Of a stretch of DNA of 12,916 bases, positions 1 to 8,908 are shown one piece after another. The number at the start of each line of letters is the position of its first letter. Within the stretch, counting starts at the first letter, position 1. Source of the stretch: Woeseiaceae bacterium. GTDB lineage: Bacteria > Pseudomonadota > Gammaproteobacteria > Steroidobacterales > Woeseiaceae. The notes below the pieces were generated by a model that was not told the DNA's origin, ran no database searches, and was given only the letters and a program-made list of their open reading frames with translations. Location: the NCBI GenBank assembly GCA_022866645.1, contig JALHUQ010000111.1, forward strand, positions 1 through 12,916, written 5' to 3'. The position numbers were made by a program, and so were the translations under genes.

Positions 1-55
1 CAATCTCTTTACCCAGCAGAGACTCGTTGATCTCACCGCAATAATGACTACGCAT
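1..55 (-). CDS. aspS: Aspartyl-tRNA synthetase, N-terminal 18 codons (partial)
   Basis: Read on the minus strand from an ATG at 55, the window edge encodes MRSHYCGEINESLLGKEI. This matches the opening of bacterial aspartyl-tRNA synthetases, where M-R-[ST]-x-Y-C-G leads into the OB-fold anticodon-binding domain; E. coli AspRS begins MRTEYCGQL. The enzyme charges tRNA-Asp with aspartate. The rest of the gene lies outside the window. Its position just downstream of a DUF502 gene and an FmdB-type gene is the usual order in many gammaproteobacteria and supports the call. No strong Shine-Dalgarno motif is visible before the ATG. The identification rests on only 18 residues plus synteny. Confidence 0.85.
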   Translation of the reverse strand, partial: MRSHYCGEINESLLGKEI

Positions 56-78
56 CGCTAAACCCAATAAAACCCGTG

Positions 79-111
79 AAAAAAGAGGCGGAATGGTACG
101 GGGAGCCGCCC
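79..111 (-). terminator. Possible weak terminator or attenuator between the DUF502 gene and aspS
   Basis: On the minus strand GGGCGG (111-106) can pair with CCGCCT (91-86; five Watson-Crick pairs plus one G-U) across a 14-base loop. A run of six T (84-79) follows shortly after. The stem is short and the loop long, so it would terminate only partly, if at all. It sits in the 67-base gap between the DUF502 gene and aspS and could trim read-through into aspS. This is a shape call without energy calculation. Confidence 0.25.
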
Positions 112-122
112 ATCGGCGCAAG

Positions 123-785
123 CTAATCCACTGGGCGCTCGCCGCGATCCGGCAGATCGAATGGCAGCTCAGCCGCACGGTCCTTGTTCCATCTGGGCAA
201 AACCACACCCAGCGAAATAATCATTTTTAGCGCCTCATCAACTTCCATATCCAGCTCTATGACGTCTTTTCTGGGTACGATGATGACAAAGCCCGACGTT
301 GGATTGGGTGTCGTCGGCACGAAGCAGCAGACGACGTCCTCGCCGGTGCGAGACTCAATCTCGCCCAGTTTGCTCGCGGTCTGAAATGCGAGGCTATAAA
401 GCCCCTTTCGCGGATACTCTATTAAGAGCACCTTCTTAAAGGACTGACTGGAATCCGAAAACACCATTTCGGCGAAATTCTTCGCCGCTGAATAGACCGT
501 GCGGACGAAGGGAATGCGATTCATCAAACCTTCCCAACTGCCAACGAACGCCCGTCCGACAAAATTGGCGGCCAGCAGTCCGGTCAAGAACAAAACGACG
601 ATGGCCAGAATGATGCCGAGTCCCGGAATATGAACACCCAGCAGGTAGTCCGGTCGGTACTGCTCGGGAATCAACAGCAAAGTACGGTCCATCAGATTGA
701 CCGCGAACTTTAGCAACTGATACGTAACGGCCAGTGGAGCCCATACCAGTATGCCCGCGACAAGATAACGGCGAATGCGCTTCAT
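123..785 (-). CDS. DUF502 family inner-membrane protein
   Basis: The 220-residue protein has a basic start (MKRIRRYLV) and two hydrophobic helices, about residues 7-29 and 54-77. The C-terminal part carries the family signature PTTPNPTSG (158-166), then FVIIVPRKDVIELDM and a helix ending MIISLG. These features are typical of DUF502 (COG2928), whose molecular function is not established. Short cytoplasmic ends with two membrane passes are likely. The ATG at 785 lies 10 bases after the stop of the zinc-ribbon gene, so the two are probably co-transcribed; only a weak GTGAG-like ribosome site is seen. aspS follows 67 bases downstream. Family membership is secure; function is unknown. Confidence 0.9.
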   Translation of the reverse strand: MKRIRRYLVAGILVWAPLAVTYQLLKFAVNLMDRTLLLIPEQYRPDYLLGVHIPGLGIILAIVVLFLTGLLAANFVGRAFVGSWEGLMNRIPFVRTVYSAAKNFAEMVFSDSSQSFKKVLLIEYPRKGLYSLAFQTASKLGEIESRTGEDVVCCFVPTTPNPTSGFVIIVPRKDVIELDMEVDEALKMIISLGVVLPRWNKDRAAELPFDLPDRGERPVD

Positions 786-795
786 GCGAACAAGC

Positions 796-1158
796 TCACG
801 CTGAACTCGCTTTGCTATCGGCCGATGGCTTCTTCGTCTCGGTCGACTTGGTCTCGGTCGTCTTCACCTCTGCCTTCTTGGTCTCGTCTTTCTTCGCCGG
901 CTTATCCGTGTCGCCAGACTTGTCAGAATCACCAGCCGGCTTCTTATCTGACTCGGCCGCAAGATTGCGTTTGTCGCCGGTCTTGAAGTCGGTCTCGTAC
1001 CAGCCATTACCCTTCAAACGAAATTTTGGCGCCGACATCTGTTTGCGCAGCGACGCCTCACCACACTCAGGACAGTCAAGCAAGCGCGGGTCACTCATCT
1101 TCTGCAGGACATCGAATGAGTGCTTGCAGCTATCGCAGGTGTATCCGTAAATCGGCAT
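796..1158 (-). CDS. FmdB-type putative regulatory zinc-ribbon protein with a charged low-complexity tail
   Basis: The 120-residue protein begins MPIYGYTCDSCKHSFDV and has two CxxC pairs, C8/C11 and C29/C32, which would hold one zinc ion. This is the FmdB/CxxC_CxxC_SSSS family; its members are usually called putative regulatory proteins, but the biochemical role is not established. The zinc-ribbon core ends near residue 55 (KFRLKGNGWYETD, also typical). Residues 67-120 are almost entirely K, E, D, T, S, P and A, which predicts a disordered tail. Part of this tail is encoded by an imperfect 15-base repeat. A GGAG element lies 11 bases before the ATG and a TATAAT box lies about 45 bases upstream. 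It is first in the probable zinc-ribbon, DUF502, aspS transcription unit. Confidence 0.88.
   Translation of the reverse strand: MPIYGYTCDSCKHSFDVLQKMSDPRLLDCPECGEASLRKQMSAPKFRLKGNGWYETDFKTGDKRNLAAESDKKPAGDSDKSGDTDKPAKKDETKKAEVKTTETKSTETKKPSADSKASSA
836..895 (-). repeat. Imperfect 15-base tandem repeat in the zinc-ribbon gene tail
   Basis: Four consecutive 15-base units (836-850, 851-865, 866-880, 881-895, plus-strand reading) resemble GTCTCGGTCGWCTTS; the first two are nearly identical and the last two diverged. On the coding strand they encode five-residue units such as TETKS-TETKK within the lysine- and threonine-rich tail. The 15-base period keeps the frame, so slippage would change tail length without truncating the protein. 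Confidence 0.55.
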
Positions 1159-1201
1159 TACGTGGGGCTCCGTCTAAATCAGTTGTTGCCGAAAGCCGGC
1201 G

Positions 1202-1228
1202 ATTATAGCGTAGTTCACTTGAAGTCAT
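1202..1228 (-). promoter_or_regulatory. Probable sigma-70 promoter for the zinc-ribbon, DUF502, aspS unit
   Basis: On the minus strand a perfect TATAAT (1207-1202) is preceded, after a 15-base spacer, by ATGACT (1228-1223), which matches TTGACA at four of six places. The spacer is shorter than the ideal 17, so the -10 box carries most of the weight. Transcription would start near 1196, giving a leader of about 38 bases before the ATG at 1158. It lies in the 108-base gap after clpB, as expected for a new transcription unit. No clear terminator for clpB was seen in the same gap. Confidence 0.55.
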
Positions 1229-1266
1229 CGCACCGTTCAGTGCTCTGAGGATGAGCGGTCTTCGCG

Positions 1267-3846
<2,580 letters not shown>

Positions 3847-3851
3847 TCGAA

Positions 3852-3857
3852 TCACCT
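3852..3857 (-). promoter_or_regulatory. Ribosome binding site that fixes the clpB start
   Basis: AGGTGA (3857-3852, minus strand) stands five bases before the ATG at 3846. It covers the alternative in-frame GTG at 3855-3853, so the longer 862-residue reading is unlikely. The motif ATTCG (3852-3848), which overlaps it, can pair weakly with CGAAT at 3870-3866, which would place the site in a loop. Confidence 0.75.
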
Positions 3858-3891
3858 GTGCCGATATTCGGCGAATCCTTAAACTGCTGCA

Positions 3892-3923
3892 TAAATTGCG
3901 TCTATCGGGCTGTTTTCAAGGGG
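3892..3923 (-). promoter_or_regulatory. Heat-shock (sigma-32/RpoH) promoter of clpB
   Basis: On the minus strand CCC-CTTGAAA (3923-3914) is followed after 13 bases by CGCAATTTA (3900-3892). The first matches the RpoH -35 element CTTGAAA exactly, with the preceding C-run also typical. The second matches CCCCATNTA at six of eight defined places. Layout and spacing resemble the groE and dnaK promoters of E. coli. Transcription would begin near 3885, leaving a leader of about 40 bases. The -35 element overlaps the TGA of pgeF (3918-3916), so clpB can be induced separately from rluD-pgeF. Confidence 0.75.
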
Positions 3924-4566
3924 CATTCGAACCCACAAAACTCACCATGCGGCCGCAAGCCGGGTCACGCCGGTAGGAGTGAAAGCGCTGCTCGTCCAGG
4001 TAGGTGCAATATCCCCCACCGGAGATGTTGCGCACGCCCGCCGCCAGCAGTCTTTGCTTCGCGAGACCGTACAAATCTGCCTGCCAGCGGCCGCGTGAAT
4101 TCGCCACAAAACACTCAGCTGCCTTCGGGTCCACCTTGACGAAAACCGCTCTGACCTCCTCGCCGACCTCGAAGGATGGCTGGGATATTGCCGGGCCCAG
4201 CCAGACCAGCACCTCGGCGGGATCCGCCGACAACGCCGCAATCGTGTTTTCGATGACGCCCGCCGCCAATCCACGCCAACCGGCATGAGCGGCGCCAAAT
4301 ACGCTGCCGTCGGCAGAACACAAAAGGACCGGCAGACAGTCGGCCGTGCGAACGACACAGACATATTTTGAATTCCCGCTGACGGATCCGTCCGCACTGG
4401 GGGGTGAGTCGAAACGGCCCGCTATGACCACTTTTGAGCCATGCACCTGATTCAGGTAGCAGGGATTGCCTGGCAATGGCAGCGTCGATTCACCGGTGCC
4501 TTTGAGCATTGTGCCCGCGACTATGTGTCGCGGCGCCGACCAGTCGGCTGCAATCCAGTCATTCAT
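3916..4566 (-). CDS. pgeF: Peptidoglycan editing factor PgeF (YfiH, laccase-like domain), short variant
   Basis: The family comprises purine nucleoside phosphorylase-fold proteins; E. coli PgeF (YfiH) removes mis-incorporated L-Ser from UDP-MurNAc peptides. The family signatures are all present: LNQVHG with H42, TADCLPVLL with C77, AHAGWRGL with H94 (these three form the metal site), WLGPAI, FHSYRRD and GRMVSF at the C-terminus. At 216 residues it is well below the usual 240-250. The shortfall is in the N-terminal part: between MLKGTGES and LPLPGNPCYLNQVHG about 28-30 residues are absent, including the conserved SLNLG-x-H-x-GD segment. The frame is intact, so this is a clean deletion, not a frameshift. 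The ATG at 4566 overlaps the rluD stop by eight bases, which suggests coupled translation. The last codons contain the clpB promoter. Identity is secure; full activity is uncertain. Confidence 0.9.
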   Translation of the reverse strand: MNDWIAADWSAPRHIVAGTMLKGTGESTLPLPGNPCYLNQVHGSKVVIAGRFDSPPSADGSVSGNSKYVCVVRTADCLPVLLCSADGSVFGAAHAGWRGLAAGVIENTIAALSADPAEVLVWLGPAISQPSFEVGEEVRAVFVKVDPKAAECFVANSRGRWQADLYGLAKQRLLAAGVRNISGGGYCTYLDEQRFHSYRRDPACGRMVSFVGSNAP

Positions 4567-5512
4567 CCCTGGCGTCTCGACGCAAGATTTCTATCAGCAG
4601 CTGGAAATCCTTCGGCGGCTCGATTTCAAGGTCAATCATCTCGCCACTGGTCGGATGTTGAAAAGCCAGCCTGGCCGCATGCAGGGCTTGCCGCTTGAAA
4701 AGACGCAGGAACTGGATCAATTCTTCGGAAGCCCCTTTCGGCAATGCCAGTCGTCCGCCGTACGTCGGGTCGCCAACGAGTGCATGCCGACGATGCGCGA
4801 AATGCACGCGGATCTGGTGTGTGCGGCCCGTTTCAAGTTTTACATCGACATAAGTGAATGCGGCAAATCGTTCCTTGACGGTGTAATGCGTTACGGCCGG
4901 TCTGCCATTTTCCTGCACGCTCATGCGCTTGCGGTCGACCGGATGACGGGAGATCGGCTCCCGAACTGTGCCACCGCCGGTTAACGCGCCTTTGCAGACC
5001 GCCAGGTAGTGGCGAGAGATCTCCCGGTCCGCCAGCAGGCGCACCAGGGCTGTGTGCGCCGTCAGCGTTTTGGCGACCAATAGCAGGCCGCTGGTGTCTT
5101 TGTCGAGGCGGTGAATGATGCCGGCGCGAGGGATTTCCGCAAGACTTGCCACATGGTGCAGCAGACCGTTCATTAAGGTTCCGGCCGGGTTGCCAGCCCC
5201 GGGATGCACGACCAGCCCGGCGGGCTTGTTGACGACCAGCAGATCCTCATCTTCGTGAACGATATCCAGCTCGATCGACTCAGCCGTCGCCCGAACATTA
5301 ATCTCCGCCAGCGGTTGAAACGTCACCATCTCGCCGCCTGAGACTGCGTCGCGAGGACGCTCTGGCCCACCTTCTACAAGGATCGCGCCTGCCAGCAACC
5401 ACTCTTTCAGGCGGCTTCTGGAATATTCAGGAAACATTCGCGCCAGCGCCTGGTCCAATCTCAGGCCCGCAAACTCGGCTGGAATCGCAATTATTTGTCT
5501 TTCGGCGCTCAT
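4559..5512 (-). CDS. rluD: 23S rRNA pseudouridine(1911/1915/1917) synthase RluD
   Basis: The 317-residue enzyme isomerises uridines in helix 69 of 23S rRNA, a step important for ribosome assembly. An S4 RNA-binding domain fills about residues 17-75 (LRLDQALARMFPEYSRSRLK). The RluA-type catalytic domain follows, with VVNKPAGLVVHPG (93-105), the HRLDKDTSGLLL motif carrying the catalytic Asp137 (D139 in E. coli), and GRTHQIRVH near residue 240. The start is taken at ATG 5512, with AGG seven bases upstream; an upstream in-frame start would add 21 residues unlike the family and run into the bamD promoter region. The gene precedes pgeF and clpB, as in E. coli (rluD-yfiH-clpB), and diverges from bamD (yfiO). 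Confidence 0.95.
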   Translation of the reverse strand: MSAERQIIAIPAEFAGLRLDQALARMFPEYSRSRLKEWLLAGAILVEGGPERPRDAVSGGEMVTFQPLAEINVRATAESIELDIVHEDEDLLVVNKPAGLVVHPGAGNPAGTLMNGLLHHVASLAEIPRAGIIHRLDKDTSGLLLVAKTLTAHTALVRLLADREISRHYLAVCKGALTGGGTVREPISRHPVDRKRMSVQENGRPAVTHYTVKERFAAFTYVDVKLETGRTHQIRVHFAHRRHALVGDPTYGGRLALPKGASEELIQFLRLFKRQALHAARLAFQHPTSGEMIDLEIEPPKDFQLLIEILRRDARDE

Positions 5513-5538
5513 GACTAGACCTTGGTTTACGGTATACT
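5511..5538 (+). promoter_or_regulatory. Probable sigma-70 promoter of bamD
   Basis: On the plus strand TATACT (5533-5538) follows ATGACT (5511-5516) at a spacing of 16. The -10 box matches TATAAT at five of six places and the -35 box matches TTGACA at four. Transcription would start near 5545, about 48 bases before the bamD ATG. It lies in the 80-base gap between the divergent rluD and bamD starts and overlaps the rluD start codon. The core GTATAC (5532-5537) is palindromic, so a minus-strand -10 is also possible, but no partner -35 was found. Confidence 0.5.
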
Positions 5539-5592
5539 CGCCGACCTTAAACCGCCTTACAGGCTGTGGCGGCATCTCAAAAAGACGACAGT

Positions 5593-6366
5593 ATGCTATT
5601 TAAATCACAACTCAACCCGGTATTTTTGCAGCGTGCGCGCCTGCTTCTCATCGCGCTCCTCTGCGTTGGCTTATTGGCCTGCGCTGGCAAAGACGAGATT
5701 CAAACCGAGGTGGGGAATATCACCGAAGCCTACGAACTGGCGCAGCTGTCGGTCGATCGCAAGAACTACCGTAAAGGCATCCAAATCTTCGAGGCGATTC
5801 AGGCCCGCTATCCGTTTAGCGACCTTTCCCGCCAAATTCAGTTGGAGTTGCTGTACGCGTACTACAAGAGCGGCGAGTTCGAGCAATCCATTGAGACTGC
5901 CGACACCTTCATTCGCGAAAACCCCACGCACGCCCGCGTTGACTATGCGCTGTACATCAAAGCCTTGTCCTACTATGAAGGCGACGCGGGGTTTCTCGAG
6001 CGATGGTTCAGAAGAGACATTACCAAGCGGCCACCGAAGGATGTTGATCTCGCGTACGCGTCATTGCGGCGTCTCGTAGAGCGTTACCCGACGAGTGAAT
6101 ATTCGGCTGATGCCGAGCTGCGCATGCTGGCCATCAAAGAACGCATGGCCGCTTACGAAAATCACGTGGCTGATTATTATTTGCGACGCGGCGCCTACGT
6201 CGCAGCTGCGAATCGAGCGAAAGTCGCGCTTGAGGAATACAACGGCGCAACCAGCAACCCGGAATCTCTCAAAATCCTGGCAGAAGCGTACGACAAAATG
6301 GGTATGACCGACCTGGCGGCCGATGCGCGCAGAGTACTCGAGATCAATTTCCCGAACGAAAGCTAG
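5593..6366 (+). CDS. bamD: Outer membrane protein assembly factor BamD (ComL/YfiO) lipoprotein
   Basis: The 257-residue protein is the essential lipoprotein partner of BamA in the machine that folds beta-barrel proteins into the outer membrane. Residues 1-29 form a lipoprotein signal peptide (basic start, hydrophobic LLLIALLCVG) ending in the lipobox LLAC with lipidated C30. Ala at the next position, rather than Asp, fits outer-membrane sorting. The mature part is a helical TPR-like array, with conserved stretches such as ALYIKALSYYEGD and ADAELRMLAIKERMAAYE, then the terminal repeat ILAEAYDKMGMTDLA. The start is the ATG at 5593; a GTG nine codons upstream would lengthen the signal peptide unnaturally. 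The ribosome site is weak. The TAG stop abuts the nadE stop with no space between. Confidence 0.95.
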   Translation: MLFKSQLNPVFLQRARLLLIALLCVGLLACAGKDEIQTEVGNITEAYELAQLSVDRKNYRKGIQIFEAIQARYPFSDLSRQIQLELLYAYYKSGEFEQSIETADTFIRENPTHARVDYALYIKALSYYEGDAGFLERWFRRDITKRPPKDVDLAYASLRRLVERYPTSEYSADAELRMLAIKERMAAYENHVADYYLRRGAYVAAANRAKVALEEYNGATSNPESLKILAEAYDKMGMTDLAADARRVLEINFPNES

Positions 6367-7998
6367 CTAGCCCGGAAATTTGTAGCCTGACGTGATCGGA
6401 TATCGCCAGTCGCGTCCAAATGCCCGACCGCTGATCCTGATTCCGGGCGGCGCCTGCCGCCGCTTGTACTCATTCCGTTTCACCATCTCCAATACGCTGA
6501 TGACGGTGTCTCGATCGTAGCCTCGCGCCGTAATCTCGGCTACTGAAAGATCTTCTTCGATAAAGGCTTCGAGTATGGGATCGAGAACGTCATAGCCTGG
6601 CAGGGAATCGCTGTCTTTCTGATCTGGCCTGAGCTCCGCCGATGGTGGTCGGGTAATCACACGCTCCGGTATTGCTGGGCTCAGCGAGTTGCGATATCGA
6701 GCCAGCTTGTAGACCAGTGTCTTGCTGCAATCCTTGATGGGCGCGAAGCCCCCCGCCATGTCGCCATACAGGGTCGCGTAACCGACCGCCATTTCACTCT
6801 TGTTGCCGGTAGTGAGTAGCATCCGACCCGTTTTGTTTGAGATTGCCATGAGCAATAGCCCACGGCAGCGAGCCTGAATATTCTCTTCCGTTGCATCCGG
6901 CTTGCGTTCGCCCAACACAGGCAATAGCTGAGCGATCGTCGCCTCATACATCGGTTGTATCGGTATGACGTCGTAGCGGATCCCCAAGGTCAATGCCTGT
7001 TTGGCAGCATCTTCCTGACTCATGTTTGATGTATATCGAAACGGCATCATCACTGCACGAACGTTTTCCGCGCCGATGGCATCGCAGGCGATGGTCGCGA
7101 CCAGAGCAGAGTCAATGCCACCTGAAAGACCGATAACGATGCCCGGAAACGCGTGTTTCCTGATGTAGTCCCGGGTCCCGGTGACCAGGGCTTTGTAAAC
7201 GCTGGCCTCGGTATCCAGGAATGCGGCACATTCGCCAACTTGCGGCACGACCCCGGTCGCCGTGCCTCGAATTTCGACTTTGTACAGGCCTTCCTCGAAT
7301 GGCGGAGCGCGAAAACTGATGTCGCCTTCAGCTGACATTACAAACGAGCCACCATCAAACACCAGCTCGTCCTGCCCGCCCACCATGTTTACGTAAATCA
7401 CTGGAATCTGGACTTCCAGCACTCGCTTTTTCACCTGCGCTTCGCGATTCGCCTGGCTACGTGTCTCGTAGGGCGAGCCATTGATGGCAATCACACATTC
7501 CGCGCCGGCAGTCCGGCTGGCTGCCATCGGGCCCGGGCTCCAGACGTCCTCGCAAATATGAATCCCGATACGAATTCCGTTGATCCTGAAAACAGTCGGG
7601 CGCTTGCCGCGCGTGAAATAGCGCTCTTCATCAAACACGCTGTAGTTGGGCAATAACAGCTTGCGATAATGAGCGAGCAGCTCGCCGTCACGAAAGACAG
7701 CGCAGGAGTTATAGATTTTGTCCTCGTCGTATTCCGGAAATCCGATGAGGACCGCTATCGTGGATACTTTCGAGCGAATTTCGGCGATCGCATTCTCGAC
7801 CATCTGGCGCAAACCGGCATGGAACAAGAGATCTTCAGGCGGATAACCGCAAACACTCAGTTCTGGAAAAACAACCAGATGAGCGCCCAGTTCGTCGCGA
7901 GCGCGGTTCGCATAATCAATGATTTTTCGCGTATTGCCAGCAACATCGCCGACCGCCAGATCAATCTGGGCCAGTGCGACGTTGACGACTTGGTCCAT
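6367..7998 (-). CDS. nadE: Glutamine-dependent NAD+ synthetase
   Basis: The 543-residue enzyme converts deamido-NAD (NaAD), ATP and glutamine into NAD+, the last step of NAD biosynthesis. The N-terminal nitrilase-type glutaminase domain (about 1-265) has the Glu-Lys-Cys triad: E46 in FPELSVCGY, K113 in YRKLLLPNY and C149 in HICEDVW. Ammonia is passed to the C-terminal synthetase domain (about 275-543), which has the pyrophosphate loop SGGIDS (292-297), LLTTGNKSE and the end motif WRYPITSGYKF. GGAG lies six bases before the ATG at 7998. It starts 25 bases after the sucD stop on the same strand, so it may share a message with sucCD. It has both domains, so it would not need external ammonia. 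Confidence 0.96.
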   Translation of the reverse strand: MDQVVNVALAQIDLAVGDVAGNTRKIIDYANRARDELGAHLVVFPELSVCGYPPEDLLFHAGLRQMVENAIAEIRSKVSTIAVLIGFPEYDEDKIYNSCAVFRDGELLAHYRKLLLPNYSVFDEERYFTRGKRPTVFRINGIRIGIHICEDVWSPGPMAASRTAGAECVIAINGSPYETRSQANREAQVKKRVLEVQIPVIYVNMVGGQDELVFDGGSFVMSAEGDISFRAPPFEEGLYKVEIRGTATGVVPQVGECAAFLDTEASVYKALVTGTRDYIRKHAFPGIVIGLSGGIDSALVATIACDAIGAENVRAVMMPFRYTSNMSQEDAAKQALTLGIRYDVIPIQPMYEATIAQLLPVLGERKPDATEENIQARCRGLLLMAISNKTGRMLLTTGNKSEMAVGYATLYGDMAGGFAPIKDCSKTLVYKLARYRNSLSPAIPERVITRPPSAELRPDQKDSDSLPGYDVLDPILEAFIEEDLSVAEITARGYDRDTVISVLEMVKRNEYKRRQAPPGIRISGRAFGRDWRYPITSGYKFPG

Positions 7999-8011
7999 AG
8001 TCCGCTCCGGC

Positions 8012-8024
8012 GCGTTTCTAACGC
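8012..8024. repeat. Small inverted repeat between sucD and nadE
   Basis: GCGTT (8012-8016) and AACGC (8020-8024) form a perfect five-base stem with a three-base loop inside the 25-base gap between sucD and nadE. There is no T-run after it on the minus strand, so it is not a convincing terminator. It could be an RNA processing or stability hairpin. It may also be chance. Confidence 0.3.
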
Positions 8025-8896
8025 TACGCGCCGATGATTTCCCGCATCATGGAACCAAGTTCAGCGGGTGACCGAACGGTTGCGACACCGGCAGCGTCCA
8101 GCGCTTTGAATTTATCTTCGGCCGTTCCTTTGCCACCGGCGATTATCGCTCCGGCATGACCCATGCGTTTGCCCGGAGGCGCGGTCACGCCAGCGATGTA
8201 AGCAACGACGGGTTTGCTGACATTGCTCTGAATGAATTCGGCCGCGGCCTCTTCGTCGGTGCCGCCAATTTCGCCAACCATGATGATGCCGTCAGTATCC
8301 GGGTCTTCCTGAAACAGCTCGAGACAATCAATGAAATTCATGCCTCGCACGGGATCGCCGCCGATGCCGATGCAGGTACTCTGGCCAAGACCATTGGTCG
8401 TCGTCTGATACACCGCCTCATAGGTCAGCGTTCCCGAGCGAGAGACCACTCCGATGCGACCTTTCTGATGAATAAAACCGGGCATGATGCCGATCTTGCA
8501 CTCGCCCGGCGTAATGATACCCGGGCAGTTTGGTCCGATGAGCCGGCAGTTGCTGTCACGCAGCGCCGATTTCACCTTGACCATGTCATTGACAGGGATA
8601 CCTTCCGTTATGCAGACGATCAGCGCGACACCGGCATCGGCTGCCTCGAGTATCGCATCGGCCGCAAACGGCGGTGGAACGTAGATCATGCTGACATCGG
8701 CACCCGTCGCAGCAACGGCATCGCGAACCGTGTTGTAAACCGGTACACCGAGATGGTCCTGCCCGCCACGCCCTGGTGTAACGCCAGCGACTATCTGCGT
8801 GCCATATTCGATGCACTGTTGGGTGTGGAATGAACCCTGGTTGCCAGTGATGCCCTGGCAAACGACCTTGCTTTCCTTGTTGACCAAAATACTCAT
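8024..8896 (-). CDS. sucD: Succinyl-CoA synthetase (ADP-forming), alpha subunit
   Basis: The 290-residue alpha subunit pairs with SucC in the TCA cycle step that turns succinyl-CoA into succinate with formation of ATP or GTP. The N-terminal Rossmann-type CoA-binding domain begins SILVNKESKVVCQGITG and contains GGQDHLGVPVY. The ligase domain has IGPNCPGIITPGE (120-132), VSRSGTLTYE and IGIGGDPVRG. The phosphorylated histidine is H247 in MGHAGAI, equivalent to H246 of E. coli. Length is normal for the family. The ATG at 8896 lies 12 bases after the sucC stop, so the two are co-translated from one message as in other proteobacteria. The ribosome site is weak (GAGTAAG). Confidence 0.97.
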   Translation of the reverse strand: MSILVNKESKVVCQGITGNQGSFHTQQCIEYGTQIVAGVTPGRGGQDHLGVPVYNTVRDAVAATGADVSMIYVPPPFAADAILEAADAGVALIVCITEGIPVNDMVKVKSALRDSNCRLIGPNCPGIITPGECKIGIMPGFIHQKGRIGVVSRSGTLTYEAVYQTTTNGLGQSTCIGIGGDPVRGMNFIDCLELFQEDPDTDGIIMVGEIGGTDEEAAAEFIQSNVSKPVVAYIAGVTAPPGKRMGHAGAIIAGGKGTAEDKFKALDAAGVATVRSPAELGSMMREIIGA

Positions 8897-8908
8897 TTAA
8901 CTTACTCG

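Noticed and set aside
1159..1266. A terminator for clpB in the gap before the zinc-ribbon gene.
   Set aside because: Only a four-base GCAC/GTGC stem without a T-run is present; too weak to call.
3855..3855. GTG at 3855 as the clpB start.
   Set aside because: It falls inside the AGGTGA ribosome site of the better-placed ATG at 3846, which also matches the family N-terminus.
4466..4984. A 172-codon plus-strand frame across the rluD-pgeF junction.
   Set aside because: Shadow of rluD; RluD motifs are on the minus strand and the frame has no plausible start context.
5513..5575. Upstream in-frame start adding 21 residues to RluD.
   Set aside because: The extra residues do not fit the family, the region carries the divergent bamD promoter, and ATG 5512 has a suitable ribosome site.
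8156..8833. A 225-codon open frame opposite sucD.
   Set aside because: sucD is unmistakable on the other strand with all catalytic motifs; the antisense product is His/Asp/Arg-rich without domain features.
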